From the NCBI RefSeq assembly GCF_003337485.1, contig NZ_QPJJ01000001.1, positions 248,001 through 312,000 on the forward strand: 64,000 nucleotides of DNA. The letters run 5' to 3'. Below the pieces are notes generated by a model, which saw nothing but the letters and a program-made list of their open reading frames with translations, did no database searches and was not told the origin of the DNA. The position numbers were made by a program, and so were the translations under genes. Source of the DNA: Saliterribacillus persicus (GTDB taxonomy: Bacteria > Bacillota > Bacilli > Bacillales > Amphibacillaceae). Positions 1 through 8,457 of this stretch are shown here, piece by piece; position 1 is the first letter of the stretch, and each line of letters opens with the position of its first letter.

Positions 1-551
1 AAATGTTCTCTGTGGTACAAGCCCATAAATTCTTGCATCTCATTTCTAGATCTAGGTACCTTACAAAATTCTAATAATTTTTCTATTTCATTATCAGCTT
101 GCTCGGTAGCTTGCTCGGTAGCTTGAGAAACTAATGGAATAATAGTTTTAAAGACATCGCCCTCTATAAATGTAGGTTCAGCACCTGAATATATTTTATT
201 ATATTTGTATGTATTCCTTATACCTGAACCGAGTTCATCTACTCGACCAATCTCTTTAAAGAACTTTGCAATCGTTGGATTCTTTGGGAATGGTGAGAAG
301 TTTATAGGATCAATAATTCCATTACCATGAGATTTATTGCTATTCTCAACAAATACTCTTTTATTTTCAATAACTAGTTTTGCTGGAAAAGGATTTGAAA
401 AATCCCTATGAACAAGAATGTTCGATACTACTTCTCTAAATATCGTATCTCTTAGACTGACTCTTTGATCCTTCTCTAAATAAAAATTTATCATTCAGAT
501 GCTTTCCAATAAATTGAATCAATCTTTCTTAACTATCAATTAGATTCGACA
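1..551 (-). pseudogene. Decayed AlbA_2/HATPase_c_4-type ATP-binding protein, C-terminal part
   Basis: The minus strand reads as the C-terminal half of a Schlafen/AlbA_2-type 'ATP-binding protein' (RecG-like): an REVVSNILVHRDFSNP segment typical of the HATPase_c_4 domain, then a DELGSGIRNTYKY segment, then a winged-helix tail running off the left edge. It is broken. Upstream, the homologous frame (IQFIGKHLNDKF) joins the downstream frame (YLEKDQR) only across a +1 shift in the T5 run near 487-491. An in-frame TAA interrupts it near 523-525, and no N-terminal half is present before the sigma gene. I infer a truncated, inactive remnant. Frame disruption is seen; the family name rests on motif recognition. 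Confidence 0.7.
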
Positions 552-552
552 A

Positions 553-579
553 GTGACAGGCACCTTGCAAACCTTGCAA
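553..579. repeat. GTGACAGGCACC motif followed by tandem ACCTTGCAA x2
   Basis: A GTGACAGGCACC motif (553-564) runs into two perfect copies of ACCTTGCAA (562-570 and 571-579), between the truncated pseudogene and the stop codon of the sigma gene. It lies exactly where the pseudogene loses homology, so it may mark a rearrangement junction. I recall similar motifs as dispersed repeats in Bacillaceae, but cannot check this. Confidence 0.35.
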
Positions 580-583
580 AACT

Positions 584-1102
584 TTACAATCTTCGCTCCA
601 CATACTCTTCGTCCACCAATATCTTTTGAACTTTCTTTTTAGCGAGTCGTCCCCAATTCTTTACGGCATCTTCTGTGACATTTTCTTTTCCTGCTATTTC
701 TTTTATCGATTTATCTTCTATCACAAAGTGCAAGAACCATTTCCATTGGTTATCGGTTAAAGATGTGCGTATCTTCTTTAATAACCCAGCATCAATGCCA
801 ATGCCAGTTTTATTTTCCACCAATAAATCCTCAAAGGTAGTAGCACTTAACACCTTTTCTTTTTTAGCGATTTCCTTCTGATCCTTCGCAATTAGATTAC
901 ATAACGTTCGACTAATACAGTAATAAGCATATGTAGAGAATTTAGCTTTTTCTTTATCATAGCTTTGATATGCTTGCCATAAAGAAATGGCTGCCTCTTG
1001 ATAAAACTCATCCTCAGGATCTCTAATCCCGTATTTTTTGATTAAATGATAGATAAGAGGCTCAAATTCCTTTAATAATTGACTAAAATCTACTTCCTTC
1101 AC
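584..1102 (-). CDS. Small sigma-70 family RNA polymerase sigma factor
   Basis: A 172-residue protein with sigma region 2 in the N-terminal half (roughly residues 8-75; DPEDEFYQEAAISLWQAY and FSTYAYYCISR motifs) and a region 4 helix-turn-helix at about 130-160 (IKEIAGKENVTEDAVKNWGR). It should direct RNA polymerase to a specific promoter set in the cytoplasm. The start is GTG with AGGAG seven to eight bases upstream. The GTG overlaps a TGA in a different frame (GTGA), suggesting coupling to a now-interrupted upstream frame. No anti-sigma gene is adjacent. The exact subfamily (SigO/YvrI-like or ECF-like) is not settled. Confidence 0.85.
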   Translation of the reverse strand: MKEVDFSQLLKEFEPLIYHLIKKYGIRDPEDEFYQEAAISLWQAYQSYDKEKAKFSTYAYYCISRTLCNLIAKDQKEIAKKEKVLSATTFEDLLVENKTGIGIDAGLLKKIRTSLTDNQWKWFLHFVIEDKSIKEIAGKENVTEDAVKNWGRLAKKKVQKILVDEEYVERRL

Positions 1103-1230
1103 GGTCTTTCTCCTATGTAGGCATGGCCATTACCTTGGTATTCCGCGGTAACACCATCTTATAAGAGCATTTGACCTAAGTCATGTCGATCTATTTCATA
1201 GAATAACTTGAAAAATAGATTTCCTTTCAT
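1099..1230 (-). other. Interrupted 43-codon frame coupled to the sigma factor gene
   Basis: A frame opens at an ATG (1228-1230), runs 23 codons ending in DLGQMLL, meets one TAA (1159-1161), continues for 19 codons (DGVTAEYQGNGHAYIGERP) and stops at a TGA overlapping the sigma GTG start. The coupling geometry and protein-like composition of the second half suggest a former small partner gene broken by one nonsense change. No homologue is recognised, and a chance frame is possible. Confidence 0.3.
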
Positions 1231-1373
1231 GAAAATGCTAATTTCAAAAATAAACACTTCAAAAAATCTAACCTTTGAAGTGTTTAAACAAGTTCCAAGA
1301 TATTTTCAATTATTGAATGATGAATTTCCACACAAAAAGAATAGTGGCAAGTTAAATTTACAAATCATTATCG

Positions 1374-2510
1374 CTAACTTTTATTTTCTATAAAATTTTC
1401 AATAGAGTTCTTTTTCTCATGAAAATGATTTATATTTTTTAGTAGACCTTCTCTTGTGTAAAATTTACTGCTTTTTTCTAGAGGCAAGTCAATTGCTCTT
1501 TCATCATGCGCTGATTGATAGATTGCTGTAATAATTTCTAAAGCACTACGACCCTCTATACCATCTGATAAGAGAGCAATGTTGTCATTGGTTAATGATT
1601 GTAACACATGTTCAATTTGACCTTTGTGTCCTTCATATTCTAACGGGGTTAGTGATTCATACATAGCTTCTATTTCCGACTCTAAAGCAGCATTTCTTTC
1701 CGGGAATCCATTAGGCATCACACTTGAAGATCTCACTTTAAATGGTGCTGATATTCTCGCTGCTTTTCCTTGGAATATTAATTGTTGTTCCTCTCCGTGA
1801 TGCACTACTGAACTAGTTATCTGTGCTAAACTCCCATCATCATATTTAGCAATTGCAATGGATATGTCTTCTACTTCTGCATTGTCATGGGATGTGTTCG
1901 ATGTTACTGCTTGAATAGAGGATGGTATTCCTTTCATCCACTGGAAAATATCAATATGATGAACTGCATGATTTAGCGTGCAGCCACCACCTTCTTTTTC
2001 CCATGTGCCTCTCCACCATAGATCGTAGTAACTATATCCTCTCCACCAAAAGGAATCAACTTGCGTATGAACAATAGGACCTGCAAGGCCAGAGTCTAGC
2101 ATTGCTTTCAACTTCATCATGGTAGTGGTAAACCTATTTTGAGCAATGACAGATAGTTTACGGTTATATTTATTTGCTGCAACTAACATTTGATCGCATT
2201 CCTCTAAAGAAGAAGCCATTGGCTTTTCAACAAGAACATGCGCTTTAGCTCTCATTGCATTTATGGATATTTCTGCATGTGTATACGGAGGCGTGCAAAC
2301 TGAAACTAAATCTATCTTTTCACTTTTAAAGAGATTTTCATAATTTGCATATAAATTCGCTTCTAAACTATATTTTTCTTTTAGAGCCTCTGCCTTTTCC
2401 AGATATAAATCACACAAAGCAACTATCTTACATTCATCTGGAAATGTTAAGTATCCTTCTAGATGCGATTGACTAATCGATCCTGTTCCAATTATTGCTA
2501 CTTGAATCAC
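1374..2510 (-). CDS. Gfo/Idh/MocA family NAD(P)-dependent sugar oxidoreductase
   Basis: A 378-residue protein opening with a Rossmann motif (VAIIGTGSISQSH, dinucleotide binding) and the family EKP motif (VLVEKPMA, with the conserved Lys near residue 95), followed by the C-terminal alpha/beta domain with GGGCTLNHAVHHIDIFQW, which holds the usual substrate-contact His. It probably oxidises a sugar or inositol-like ring carbon. I chose GTG at 2508-2510, which has GGAG eight bases upstream and starts directly before the Rossmann strand; the frame is open to 2567 without a better site. It is the last gene after the GH2 enzyme of the first sugar operon, suggesting it processes the released sugar. 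Substrate unknown. Confidence 0.85.
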   Translation of the reverse strand: MIQVAIIGTGSISQSHLEGYLTFPDECKIVALCDLYLEKAEALKEKYSLEANLYANYENLFKSEKIDLVSVCTPPYTHAEISINAMRAKAHVLVEKPMASSLEECDQMLVAANKYNRKLSVIAQNRFTTTMMKLKAMLDSGLAGPIVHTQVDSFWWRGYSYYDLWWRGTWEKEGGGCTLNHAVHHIDIFQWMKGIPSSIQAVTSNTSHDNAEVEDISIAIAKYDDGSLAQITSSVVHHGEEQQLIFQGKAARISAPFKVRSSSVMPNGFPERNAALESEIEAMYESLTPLEYEGHKGQIEHVLQSLTNDNIALLSDGIEGRSALEIITAIYQSAHDERAIDLPLEKSSKFYTREGLLKNINHFHEKKNSIENFIENKS

Positions 2511-2599
2511 GCCATCACTCCATTTCCCATTTTTATAAAAATTCCAGAAAAAACACGAGTTGCACAATTCTAGTTTAAAAAAGGTAAAACAAAAATCAA

Positions 2600-4933
2600 C
2601 TATATAGCTAATATCTTAGCCACGGCACCTTTAAGACCTTCTGCATTAGCTCGAATTAAGATATTACCAGCGTTACCTTTACTTTGAACAAATACGCGAC
2701 ACCTTCCATGGTAAGCTGACCTCTCCTTTGCTTTATATAATTCACTACTGTCTAAATTGCCATTATCTACCCCTATAATTTCCCCTTCTCCATCAATATC
2801 GAATGATATTTTATGTTCCGCAAATGGTACAACAACACCTTTTTCATCTACTACAACCACTTCTACAGCAGAAACATCTTTTGAATCAGCATGAATAGAG
2901 TTACGATCAGCTTGAAGTTGAATCTCATATGGGGAATCTGAAGTAGCTAATAAATGCTCACACTTCTTTTCATCATTGATGTATCCGACCGCTTTAATTT
3001 CTCCAGCTTCATAGGGTAAATACCACTTCATTATTTTATCTGGAAAGTCCTTTAAAAATTTATATCCTTTTAATTCATCATTAATATATAGTTCTACTTT
3101 CTCACAATTAGTAAAGGTGAATATTCTAATTAACTCATTTTCATAATCAGGAAATGTCCAGTGTGAAGCCATTTTAGGTGCATTCCAATGCATTTTGGTT
3201 GAAGGAGATGTAATGCTATCGGCATTCACTGCAATATGAACCATTGGCTCCTCTGTCCACACACTTTGTTGAAAATATGACAGCGGCTTTCTTTTTCCTG
3301 TTGTATCAACTAAACATGCTGCCCATCCTTTACTTGGCCAATTCATGCTTTCTCCCAAGTAATCTATTCCAGCCCAGATAAATTGTCCAATTACATGATC
3401 GTTTGCTACTACATCAAACCATGGATTTACTGGTTCATAGCCTTTAAAAAAGTCACGCGTACCACGAAAGAAAGGGTATGTCTCACTTCCGGTTATAATA
3501 ATATCAGGATTTCGTTTTTTTATATCGTCATACCATTGCTCCTGATAATTCAAGCTGACTACATCCGTCAGATTTGCCATACTCATGATGACGTCGAGTT
3601 TTTCATTTAGATTTGTAATCCCATCTACTTCCCCAGGTGGTCTTATTGCACATGTAACTGGACGAGTTGGTTCAAATTGATGGACATGTTCTACCAAGAG
3701 TTTTAATGTATCCAAAGTTTTCGTAGAACCTTGATCTTCTACCTCATTTCCAACACTCCACATAAAAATGGAAGGGTGGTTTCTATCTCTTAATAACATC
3801 ATTTCCAGATCTTTTTTCCACCAAGCTTCAAAAATTTCTCCATAGCTTCCTGACCACCACTTATCAAAAGCTTCATCAATAACCAAGAAGCCCATTTCAT
3901 CACACATATCAAGTAATTCTTTTGCAGGTGGATTGTGACTACATCTAATTGCATTACAACCTAACTCCTTCAATGTTTTCAATCGACTTTTTAAAATTTG
4001 ATCTGGTACAGCTGTACCTAGACTTCCTGCATCATTGTGTATATTTACACCCTTTAACTTAATAGACTTACCATTAATTTTTATTCCGTCTTTATTTAAT
4101 ATCTCTATATTTCTTATCCCAAAAGCTGTGGAATATTGATCTATGATACCCCCTTGTTTGGATATTTCACTTTTCGCACTATAAAGATTTGGCGTGTCAA
4201 TGGACCATAAAACTGGGTTTTGTACAACTACTTTTTGCGAAATAGTAAGCTTTTTATTTGCTTCAATCCTTACTATTTTTTCATCGGTTGTAATTTCATT
4301 TTCCTTTGCATCACATATCGAAGTTTTTAAACTAATTGTTTTATCAACAGTGTGGTTATTCGTGATAGTAGTCTGAATAGTGACAGTTGCTTGTTCTAAA
4401 GAATCTAAACATGTTGTTATATAAGTACCCCAATGGTCTACATGTACTCGGTCACAGATAATCATCTCCACATGTCTATAAATACCTGAACCTGTATACC
4501 ACCGGCAATTTTGTTGATCAGAATTGTCTACTTTTACGGCAATTATATTTTTTTCATCTTTATTCAGATAAGAGGTTAAATCATAATAAAATCCAGTAAA
4601 TCCATAAGGATGTTTGCCTAAATAGTTACCGTTACACCACACTTCACTATTATGATAAACACCATCAAAATAAAGATATTCTTGTTTATTTTCTTCTAAT
4701 TCATCTAAATCAAAATGTTTTCTATACCAACCAATTCCAGTTGATAGAAATGCACCACTTTTCCCACTTTCATTATTCTCGTCAAATTCACCTTCAATGC
4801 TCCAGTCATGTGGTACGTTTAACTTTCGCCATGTTGAATCATCATAATTTATTTCTTCTGCTCCACTTGGGTTTCCTTTGTAAAAAAGCCAATTAGCATC
4901 AAAATCAATATTCTTTCTACTTAATTCATTCAT
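2600..4933 (-). CDS. Glycoside hydrolase family 2 (beta-galactosidase type, long form)
   Basis: A 777-residue cytoplasmic GH2 enzyme (no signal peptide): jelly-roll sugar-binding domain at about 5-165, Ig-like domain at about 165-275, TIM barrel at about 276-560, then DUF4982-type and Ig-like C-terminal domains. The acid/base is expected at E397 in WSVGNEVED and the nucleophile at E484 in TGSETYPF; RWYTGSGIYRHV (about 144-155) is characteristic of the sugar-binding domain. It should remove a non-reducing beta-linked sugar from an imported oligosaccharide. It is preceded by two ABC permeases and followed by an oxidoreductase, all on one strand. Beta-galactosidase is the usual family activity, but glucuronidase or another beta-glycosidase cannot be excluded. 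Confidence 0.9.
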   Translation of the reverse strand: MNELSRKNIDFDANWLFYKGNPSGAEEINYDDSTWRKLNVPHDWSIEGEFDENNESGKSGAFLSTGIGWYRKHFDLDELEENKQEYLYFDGVYHNSEVWCNGNYLGKHPYGFTGFYYDLTSYLNKDEKNIIAVKVDNSDQQNCRWYTGSGIYRHVEMIICDRVHVDHWGTYITTCLDSLEQATVTIQTTITNNHTVDKTISLKTSICDAKENEITTDEKIVRIEANKKLTISQKVVVQNPVLWSIDTPNLYSAKSEISKQGGIIDQYSTAFGIRNIEILNKDGIKINGKSIKLKGVNIHNDAGSLGTAVPDQILKSRLKTLKELGCNAIRCSHNPPAKELLDMCDEMGFLVIDEAFDKWWSGSYGEIFEAWWKKDLEMMLLRDRNHPSIFMWSVGNEVEDQGSTKTLDTLKLLVEHVHQFEPTRPVTCAIRPPGEVDGITNLNEKLDVIMSMANLTDVVSLNYQEQWYDDIKKRNPDIIITGSETYPFFRGTRDFFKGYEPVNPWFDVVANDHVIGQFIWAGIDYLGESMNWPSKGWAACLVDTTGKRKPLSYFQQSVWTEEPMVHIAVNADSITSPSTKMHWNAPKMASHWTFPDYENELIRIFTFTNCEKVELYINDELKGYKFLKDFPDKIMKWYLPYEAGEIKAVGYINDEKKCEHLLATSDSPYEIQLQADRNSIHADSKDVSAVEVVVVDEKGVVVPFAEHKISFDIDGEGEIIGVDNGNLDSSELYKAKERSAYHGRCRVFVQSKGNAGNILIRANAEGLKGAVAKILAI

Positions 4934-5065
4934 TATTTAACATCCTTTCTTAATTTTTTGACTTAAGTGAGGTGTTCACAAGTTCAGATGAAAGTCTCTA
5001 TTTAAATGTAATTATCTATTGGTTACCAGTTGTGTGCTATACCAGAATTAACAGATTAATTAATA

Positions 5066-5947
5066 CTATCCTTTAAGACCTGTTGTTGAAATACCCTCAA
5101 TAAAATATTTTTGCGCAAAAAGATATACAATGATTATCGGAATTAAAGACAATGTTGTTGCAGCCATAATTAAATGATAATCTGCTCCATATAACTGTTG
5201 GAAATAACGAATCCCAACTTGTAAAGTGAATAAAGACTGATCACTTAGATAAATCAGTGGATTTATAAAATCATTCCAGCTATTTAATAAGGAAAAGATA
5301 ACCAATGTTCCCAGCGCAGCCTTAGAGAGCGGTAATATAATATTCCAAAAAATCCGAAATTCAGAGCACCCATCAATCCGTGCGGAATCGCTTAATTCAT
5401 TTGGGATTGTTAAAAAGAACTGTCTTAATAGAAATACACCAAATGGATGAAATAACTTAACTAATATCAAAGCGGTGTGTGTATTAATTAGTCCCAAATC
5501 TCTCATTAAAACAAACTGAGGAATCATTGTTACCTGATCCGGAATCATCATCGTTGCGATATATAAAAAGAATATCTTATCACGCCCAGGAAATTCTAAC
5601 TTTGCAAAAGCATAAGCAGCAAGTGCTGACGTTAATACCGTTCCAACCGTTGTGAGAAAAGCAACTTTTGTGGTATTCCAATAGAACATGGCAAATGGTA
5701 CACTTGTCCATACCTTTGGATAATTATCCCACCTAGGATTATCGGGGATTAAATTCATGCTATCTTGAAAAATTGTTGCTGCATCTTTTAATGAGCCAGA
5801 TAACATCCAAACAAACGGCATTACCATCACCACAGCTACTATTAAAAGAATGAAATAAGTAAATAGAGAAAAAAGTGATTTTCTCAACTTAATATTATTT
5901 CCATTTTGAGGTATATTTTTATTATCTAATACATTTGACTGTTTCAT
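5066..5947 (-). CDS. Carbohydrate ABC transporter permease (MalG type)
   Basis: A 293-residue membrane protein with about six transmembrane helices (first at about 27-49) and the EAA loop typical of binding-protein-dependent permeases (ELSDSARIDGCSEFRIFWNIILP, which docks the ATPase). The C-terminus FAQKYFIEGISTTGLKG is the standard ending of MalG-type sugar permeases. It pairs with the MalF-type permease upstream (30-base gap) and the binding protein. No ATPase is encoded nearby, so a shared MsmX-type ATPase elsewhere is likely, as in Bacillus. The start has GAAGGATG upstream. Confidence 0.93.
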   Translation of the reverse strand: MKQSNVLDNKNIPQNGNNIKLRKSLFSLFTYFILLIVAVVMVMPFVWMLSGSLKDAATIFQDSMNLIPDNPRWDNYPKVWTSVPFAMFYWNTTKVAFLTTVGTVLTSALAAYAFAKLEFPGRDKIFFLYIATMMIPDQVTMIPQFVLMRDLGLINTHTALILVKLFHPFGVFLLRQFFLTIPNELSDSARIDGCSEFRIFWNIILPLSKAALGTLVIFSLLNSWNDFINPLIYLSDQSLFTLQVGIRYFQQLYGADYHLIMAATTLSLIPIIIVYLFAQKYFIEGISTTGLKG

Positions 5948-5977
5948 TTCTGCACATCCTTCTATAATTTATTTTGT

Positions 5978-6847
5978 TTAGTAATGCACCCATCTTTTTT
6001 GGGTTCTAAATTGAATGATTGTTACCAACAAAATAATGATAAATAGAATATAGGACATTGCTGAAGCATAGCCAAATTCGAAATCTAAAAATGCTGTATT
6101 ATAGATATGGTAAACTAACACATTAGTAGCTCTACCGGGCCCGCCTTCTGTCATGGCAACAATCGTATCGAAAACTTGAAACGAACTTATCATCGCCATA
6201 ATGGTACAGAAGAATATAACGGGTGATAGCACCGGTACCGTTACATGAATAAATTGTTTCCACTTGTTTGCACCATCTATTGTTGCTGCTTCATACAAAT
6301 GGTGGGGAATTCCTTGTAAACCAGCAAGCAATATAATCGCGAAATATCCTACCCCTTTCCAAACAGAAACAATAATAATCGCTGGCATTGCCCATAAAGA
6401 AGAACCTAACCAATGTGGGGGATTCTCAATAAATAATGCAATCACTTGATTTATCGGTCCTTCCTTCGTAAACATAGAAGACCAAATTACTCCAACTGCG
6501 ATCGCTGCTGTTACATTTGGAAGAAAGTATAGTACTCTAAATACACCAATCCCTTTTACTTTTGCGTTCATCATAATCGCTAATAAAACAGAAAATATAA
6601 TTGTTAAAGGAACAGATACGCCTGTGTAATAAAAATTATTAATAAGAGAAATCTTAAATGTTTCATCTTTCCATAATTGAATGTAGTTTTCTATTCCATT
6701 AAACTTCATAGGTGTAAGTCCATCCCAATTAGTAAAACTCATCACTAAGGAAGCTAATATGGGATATAGGACAAATATACTTAAACCTATTAAACTGGGT
6801 AAAAGAAACATAAAAGCCACAAGATATTTTTTGTTAAATCTCTTCAT
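5978..6847 (-). CDS. Carbohydrate ABC transporter permease (MalF type)
   Basis: A 289-residue inner-membrane permease with six predicted helices. Its EAA loop (HHLYEAATIDGANKWKQFIHVTVP, about residues 186-209) contacts the nucleotide-binding subunit. It forms a heterodimeric channel with the MalG-type protein encoded 30 bases downstream. The start ATG follows AAAGGAG. A stem-loop and about 100 untranslated bases separate it from the binding-protein gene, which commonly lets the binding protein be made in excess. Confidence 0.93.
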   Translation of the reverse strand: MKRFNKKYLVAFMFLLPSLIGLSIFVLYPILASLVMSFTNWDGLTPMKFNGIENYIQLWKDETFKISLINNFYYTGVSVPLTIIFSVLLAIMMNAKVKGIGVFRVLYFLPNVTAAIAVGVIWSSMFTKEGPINQVIALFIENPPHWLGSSLWAMPAIIIVSVWKGVGYFAIILLAGLQGIPHHLYEAATIDGANKWKQFIHVTVPVLSPVIFFCTIMAMISSFQVFDTIVAMTEGGPGRATNVLVYHIYNTAFLDFEFGYASAMSYILFIIILLVTIIQFRTQKRWVHY

Positions 6848-6945
6848 TCTTACACTCCTTTCTCTTTACTCTATTCTTTTCACGAAATGAACTCATATTT
6901 TAAACCGAATTTACCAATAGGAAATTCATTTAAATATCATGAAGG

Positions 6946-6981
6946 AAGCCCCTCACAAAATACTTGATACTCGAGGGACTT
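6946..6981 (-). terminator. Intercistronic hairpin between binding protein and permease genes
   Basis: The arms AAGCCCCTC (6946-6954) and GAGGGACTT (6973-6981) pair over 9 bp with one G-U, around an 18-base loop. No U-run follows on the minus strand, so it looks like an mRNA-stabilising or partial-attenuation hairpin inside the operon rather than a full terminator. Confidence 0.6.
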
Positions 6982-6991
6982 TATTCTACTT

Positions 6992-8317
6992 TTATTTATT
7001 TAATACTTCGGAATCAATTCTTTCCTGTATCGTATTGAAAGTTTCATCTAGTTCCTTCTCTTGTAAAAGATATAAGGAAACTTCTTCCTCCATTATTTTC
7101 ATGCCTTCTGTATATAGTGGATCGTCTACTGGAACCTGACTATTAATCGGTCGTTCAAAAAACACTCCAGCATTTTCTGGTTGGTCAAGGCGTTCTACAA
7201 AAGCTTCTGTTGTAATATCTGACTGCCATGCAGGAAGAACTCCGTGACCTGCCATAATTTCTCCAGCTTCCTCTGAAGCAAGGTAACTTAGAAACCTTAC
7301 TGCTTCTTCAGGATGTTCAGTATTTTTTGAAACCATTGCAACTGCCATTGCACCAGCAGATCTTGGTTCCATTCCTTCTGTGTAAGGAAGCGGTGCTACA
7401 TCATAATTAATTTCACCACTACCATCTTCCATAGCACTATTCAACATTTCAACCAACCATTCCCCATTAAAAAGCATTGCGTGGTTTCCTTGAAGAAATC
7501 TACCAGTATAATCTTTTCCTGCTTCACCGACAAGGTCGCTGTATGGTTCTTGCGCTTTATCTTCATAGGATAATTCATAATTTAACTTTGCAGCTTCTTT
7601 AAATCCAGCTAAATCTTCAGGGTTATTCGGATTATTTATTCCAGCTGTATTTGCAGGTACTCTCCACCAAGTTGAAGAAGGTTGATAATTTAATGAACCC
7701 CATATCTGACCATTTTCACCTTTCATCGTTAGTTCTTTTGCTTTTTCTTCATACGTTTCCCAAGTCCAAGTCTCATCAGGATAATCAACGCCTGCTTCAT
7801 CAAAAATATCTTTGTTATAATATAAAGCCCATGCTCCAGAGCGATATGGAAGGCTATATAACCCATCCTCTATCTCAAGCTGTTCGATTAAAGGAGAAAG
7901 ATTCTCTAATTCATTCCTATCTATGAGGTCACTAATGTCTAGCAATTGGCCTTTACTCTGATAGTTGGACATACCACCCACATTTGCAACTGCAAACACA
8001 TCTAACCCTTCACCAGAAGACATGTTCACTAACAATTTTTGTTCGTATTCATTTGTTGGAACAAACGTAGCATTAATTTTTATATCAGGATTGGCTTCTT
8101 CAAACTTTGCAATAACATCTTCCATGTAATTTTCTTCATCAAACCAATCAAAAAAGTTTAGTGTTACCGTTTCTGAGGATTCATTGGATGAATCGGCATT
8201 TTCCCTTTCACCGGTTTGACTGTTTGCATCATTACTTGACTCTGTTTCACTGCATCCAATAAGGAATAAAAATAAAATACCTACCACTAGCATTCCAAAA
8301 ACTTTTTGCTTTTTCAT
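6992..8317 (-). CDS. Extracellular sugar-binding lipoprotein (SBP family 1) of ABC importer
   Basis: A 441-residue secreted lipoprotein: a lipobox signal peptide (hydrophobic residues 7-20, then LIGC with lipidated Cys22), a Ser/Asn/Glu-rich linker, and a type-1 extracellular solute-binding fold (TLNFFDWFDEENYMEDVIAKF; MSSGEGLDVFAVANV). It captures a sugar at the cell surface and delivers it to the two permeases encoded downstream. The strongly acidic composition would fit a salt-tolerant organism. First gene of the operon; ATG preceded by GGGTGGAG, with a promoter and cre-like site upstream. Ligand unknown; the downstream GH2 suggests a beta-linked oligosaccharide. Confidence 0.92.
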   Translation of the reverse strand: MKKQKVFGMLVVGILFLFLIGCSETESSNDANSQTGERENADSSNESSETVTLNFFDWFDEENYMEDVIAKFEEANPDIKINATFVPTNEYEQKLLVNMSSGEGLDVFAVANVGGMSNYQSKGQLLDISDLIDRNELENLSPLIEQLEIEDGLYSLPYRSGAWALYYNKDIFDEAGVDYPDETWTWETYEEKAKELTMKGENGQIWGSLNYQPSSTWWRVPANTAGINNPNNPEDLAGFKEAAKLNYELSYEDKAQEPYSDLVGEAGKDYTGRFLQGNHAMLFNGEWLVEMLNSAMEDGSGEINYDVAPLPYTEGMEPRSAGAMAVAMVSKNTEHPEEAVRFLSYLASEEAGEIMAGHGVLPAWQSDITTEAFVERLDQPENAGVFFERPINSQVPVDDPLYTEGMKIMEEEVSLYLLQEKELDETFNTIQERIDSEVLNK

Positions 8318-8351
8318 TATCTCTCCACCCTTTTTAATATTTTGTTGAAAA

Positions 8352-8396
8352 GTAAAGCGTTTACATTTATAGTGTATCTAATAATAAGTGGGTTAA
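8352..8396 (-). promoter_or_regulatory. Promoter region of first sugar operon with cre-like palindrome
   Basis: On the minus strand, TATAAA (8366-8371) is preceded by TTAACC (8391-8396) at a long 19-base spacing. Directly downstream is a near-palindrome GTAAAGCGTTTAC (8352-8364) that resembles a CcpA cre site (about 14 of 16 positions) or another LacI-family operator. Position over the start site fits catabolite repression of this operon. The hexamers are weak. Confidence 0.45.
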
Positions 8397-8457
8397 AAAG
8401 AAGGATAAAATTCAGATAAGGGAGTAATTTTACAGATTATTGAGAGGAAGTCTTAAA

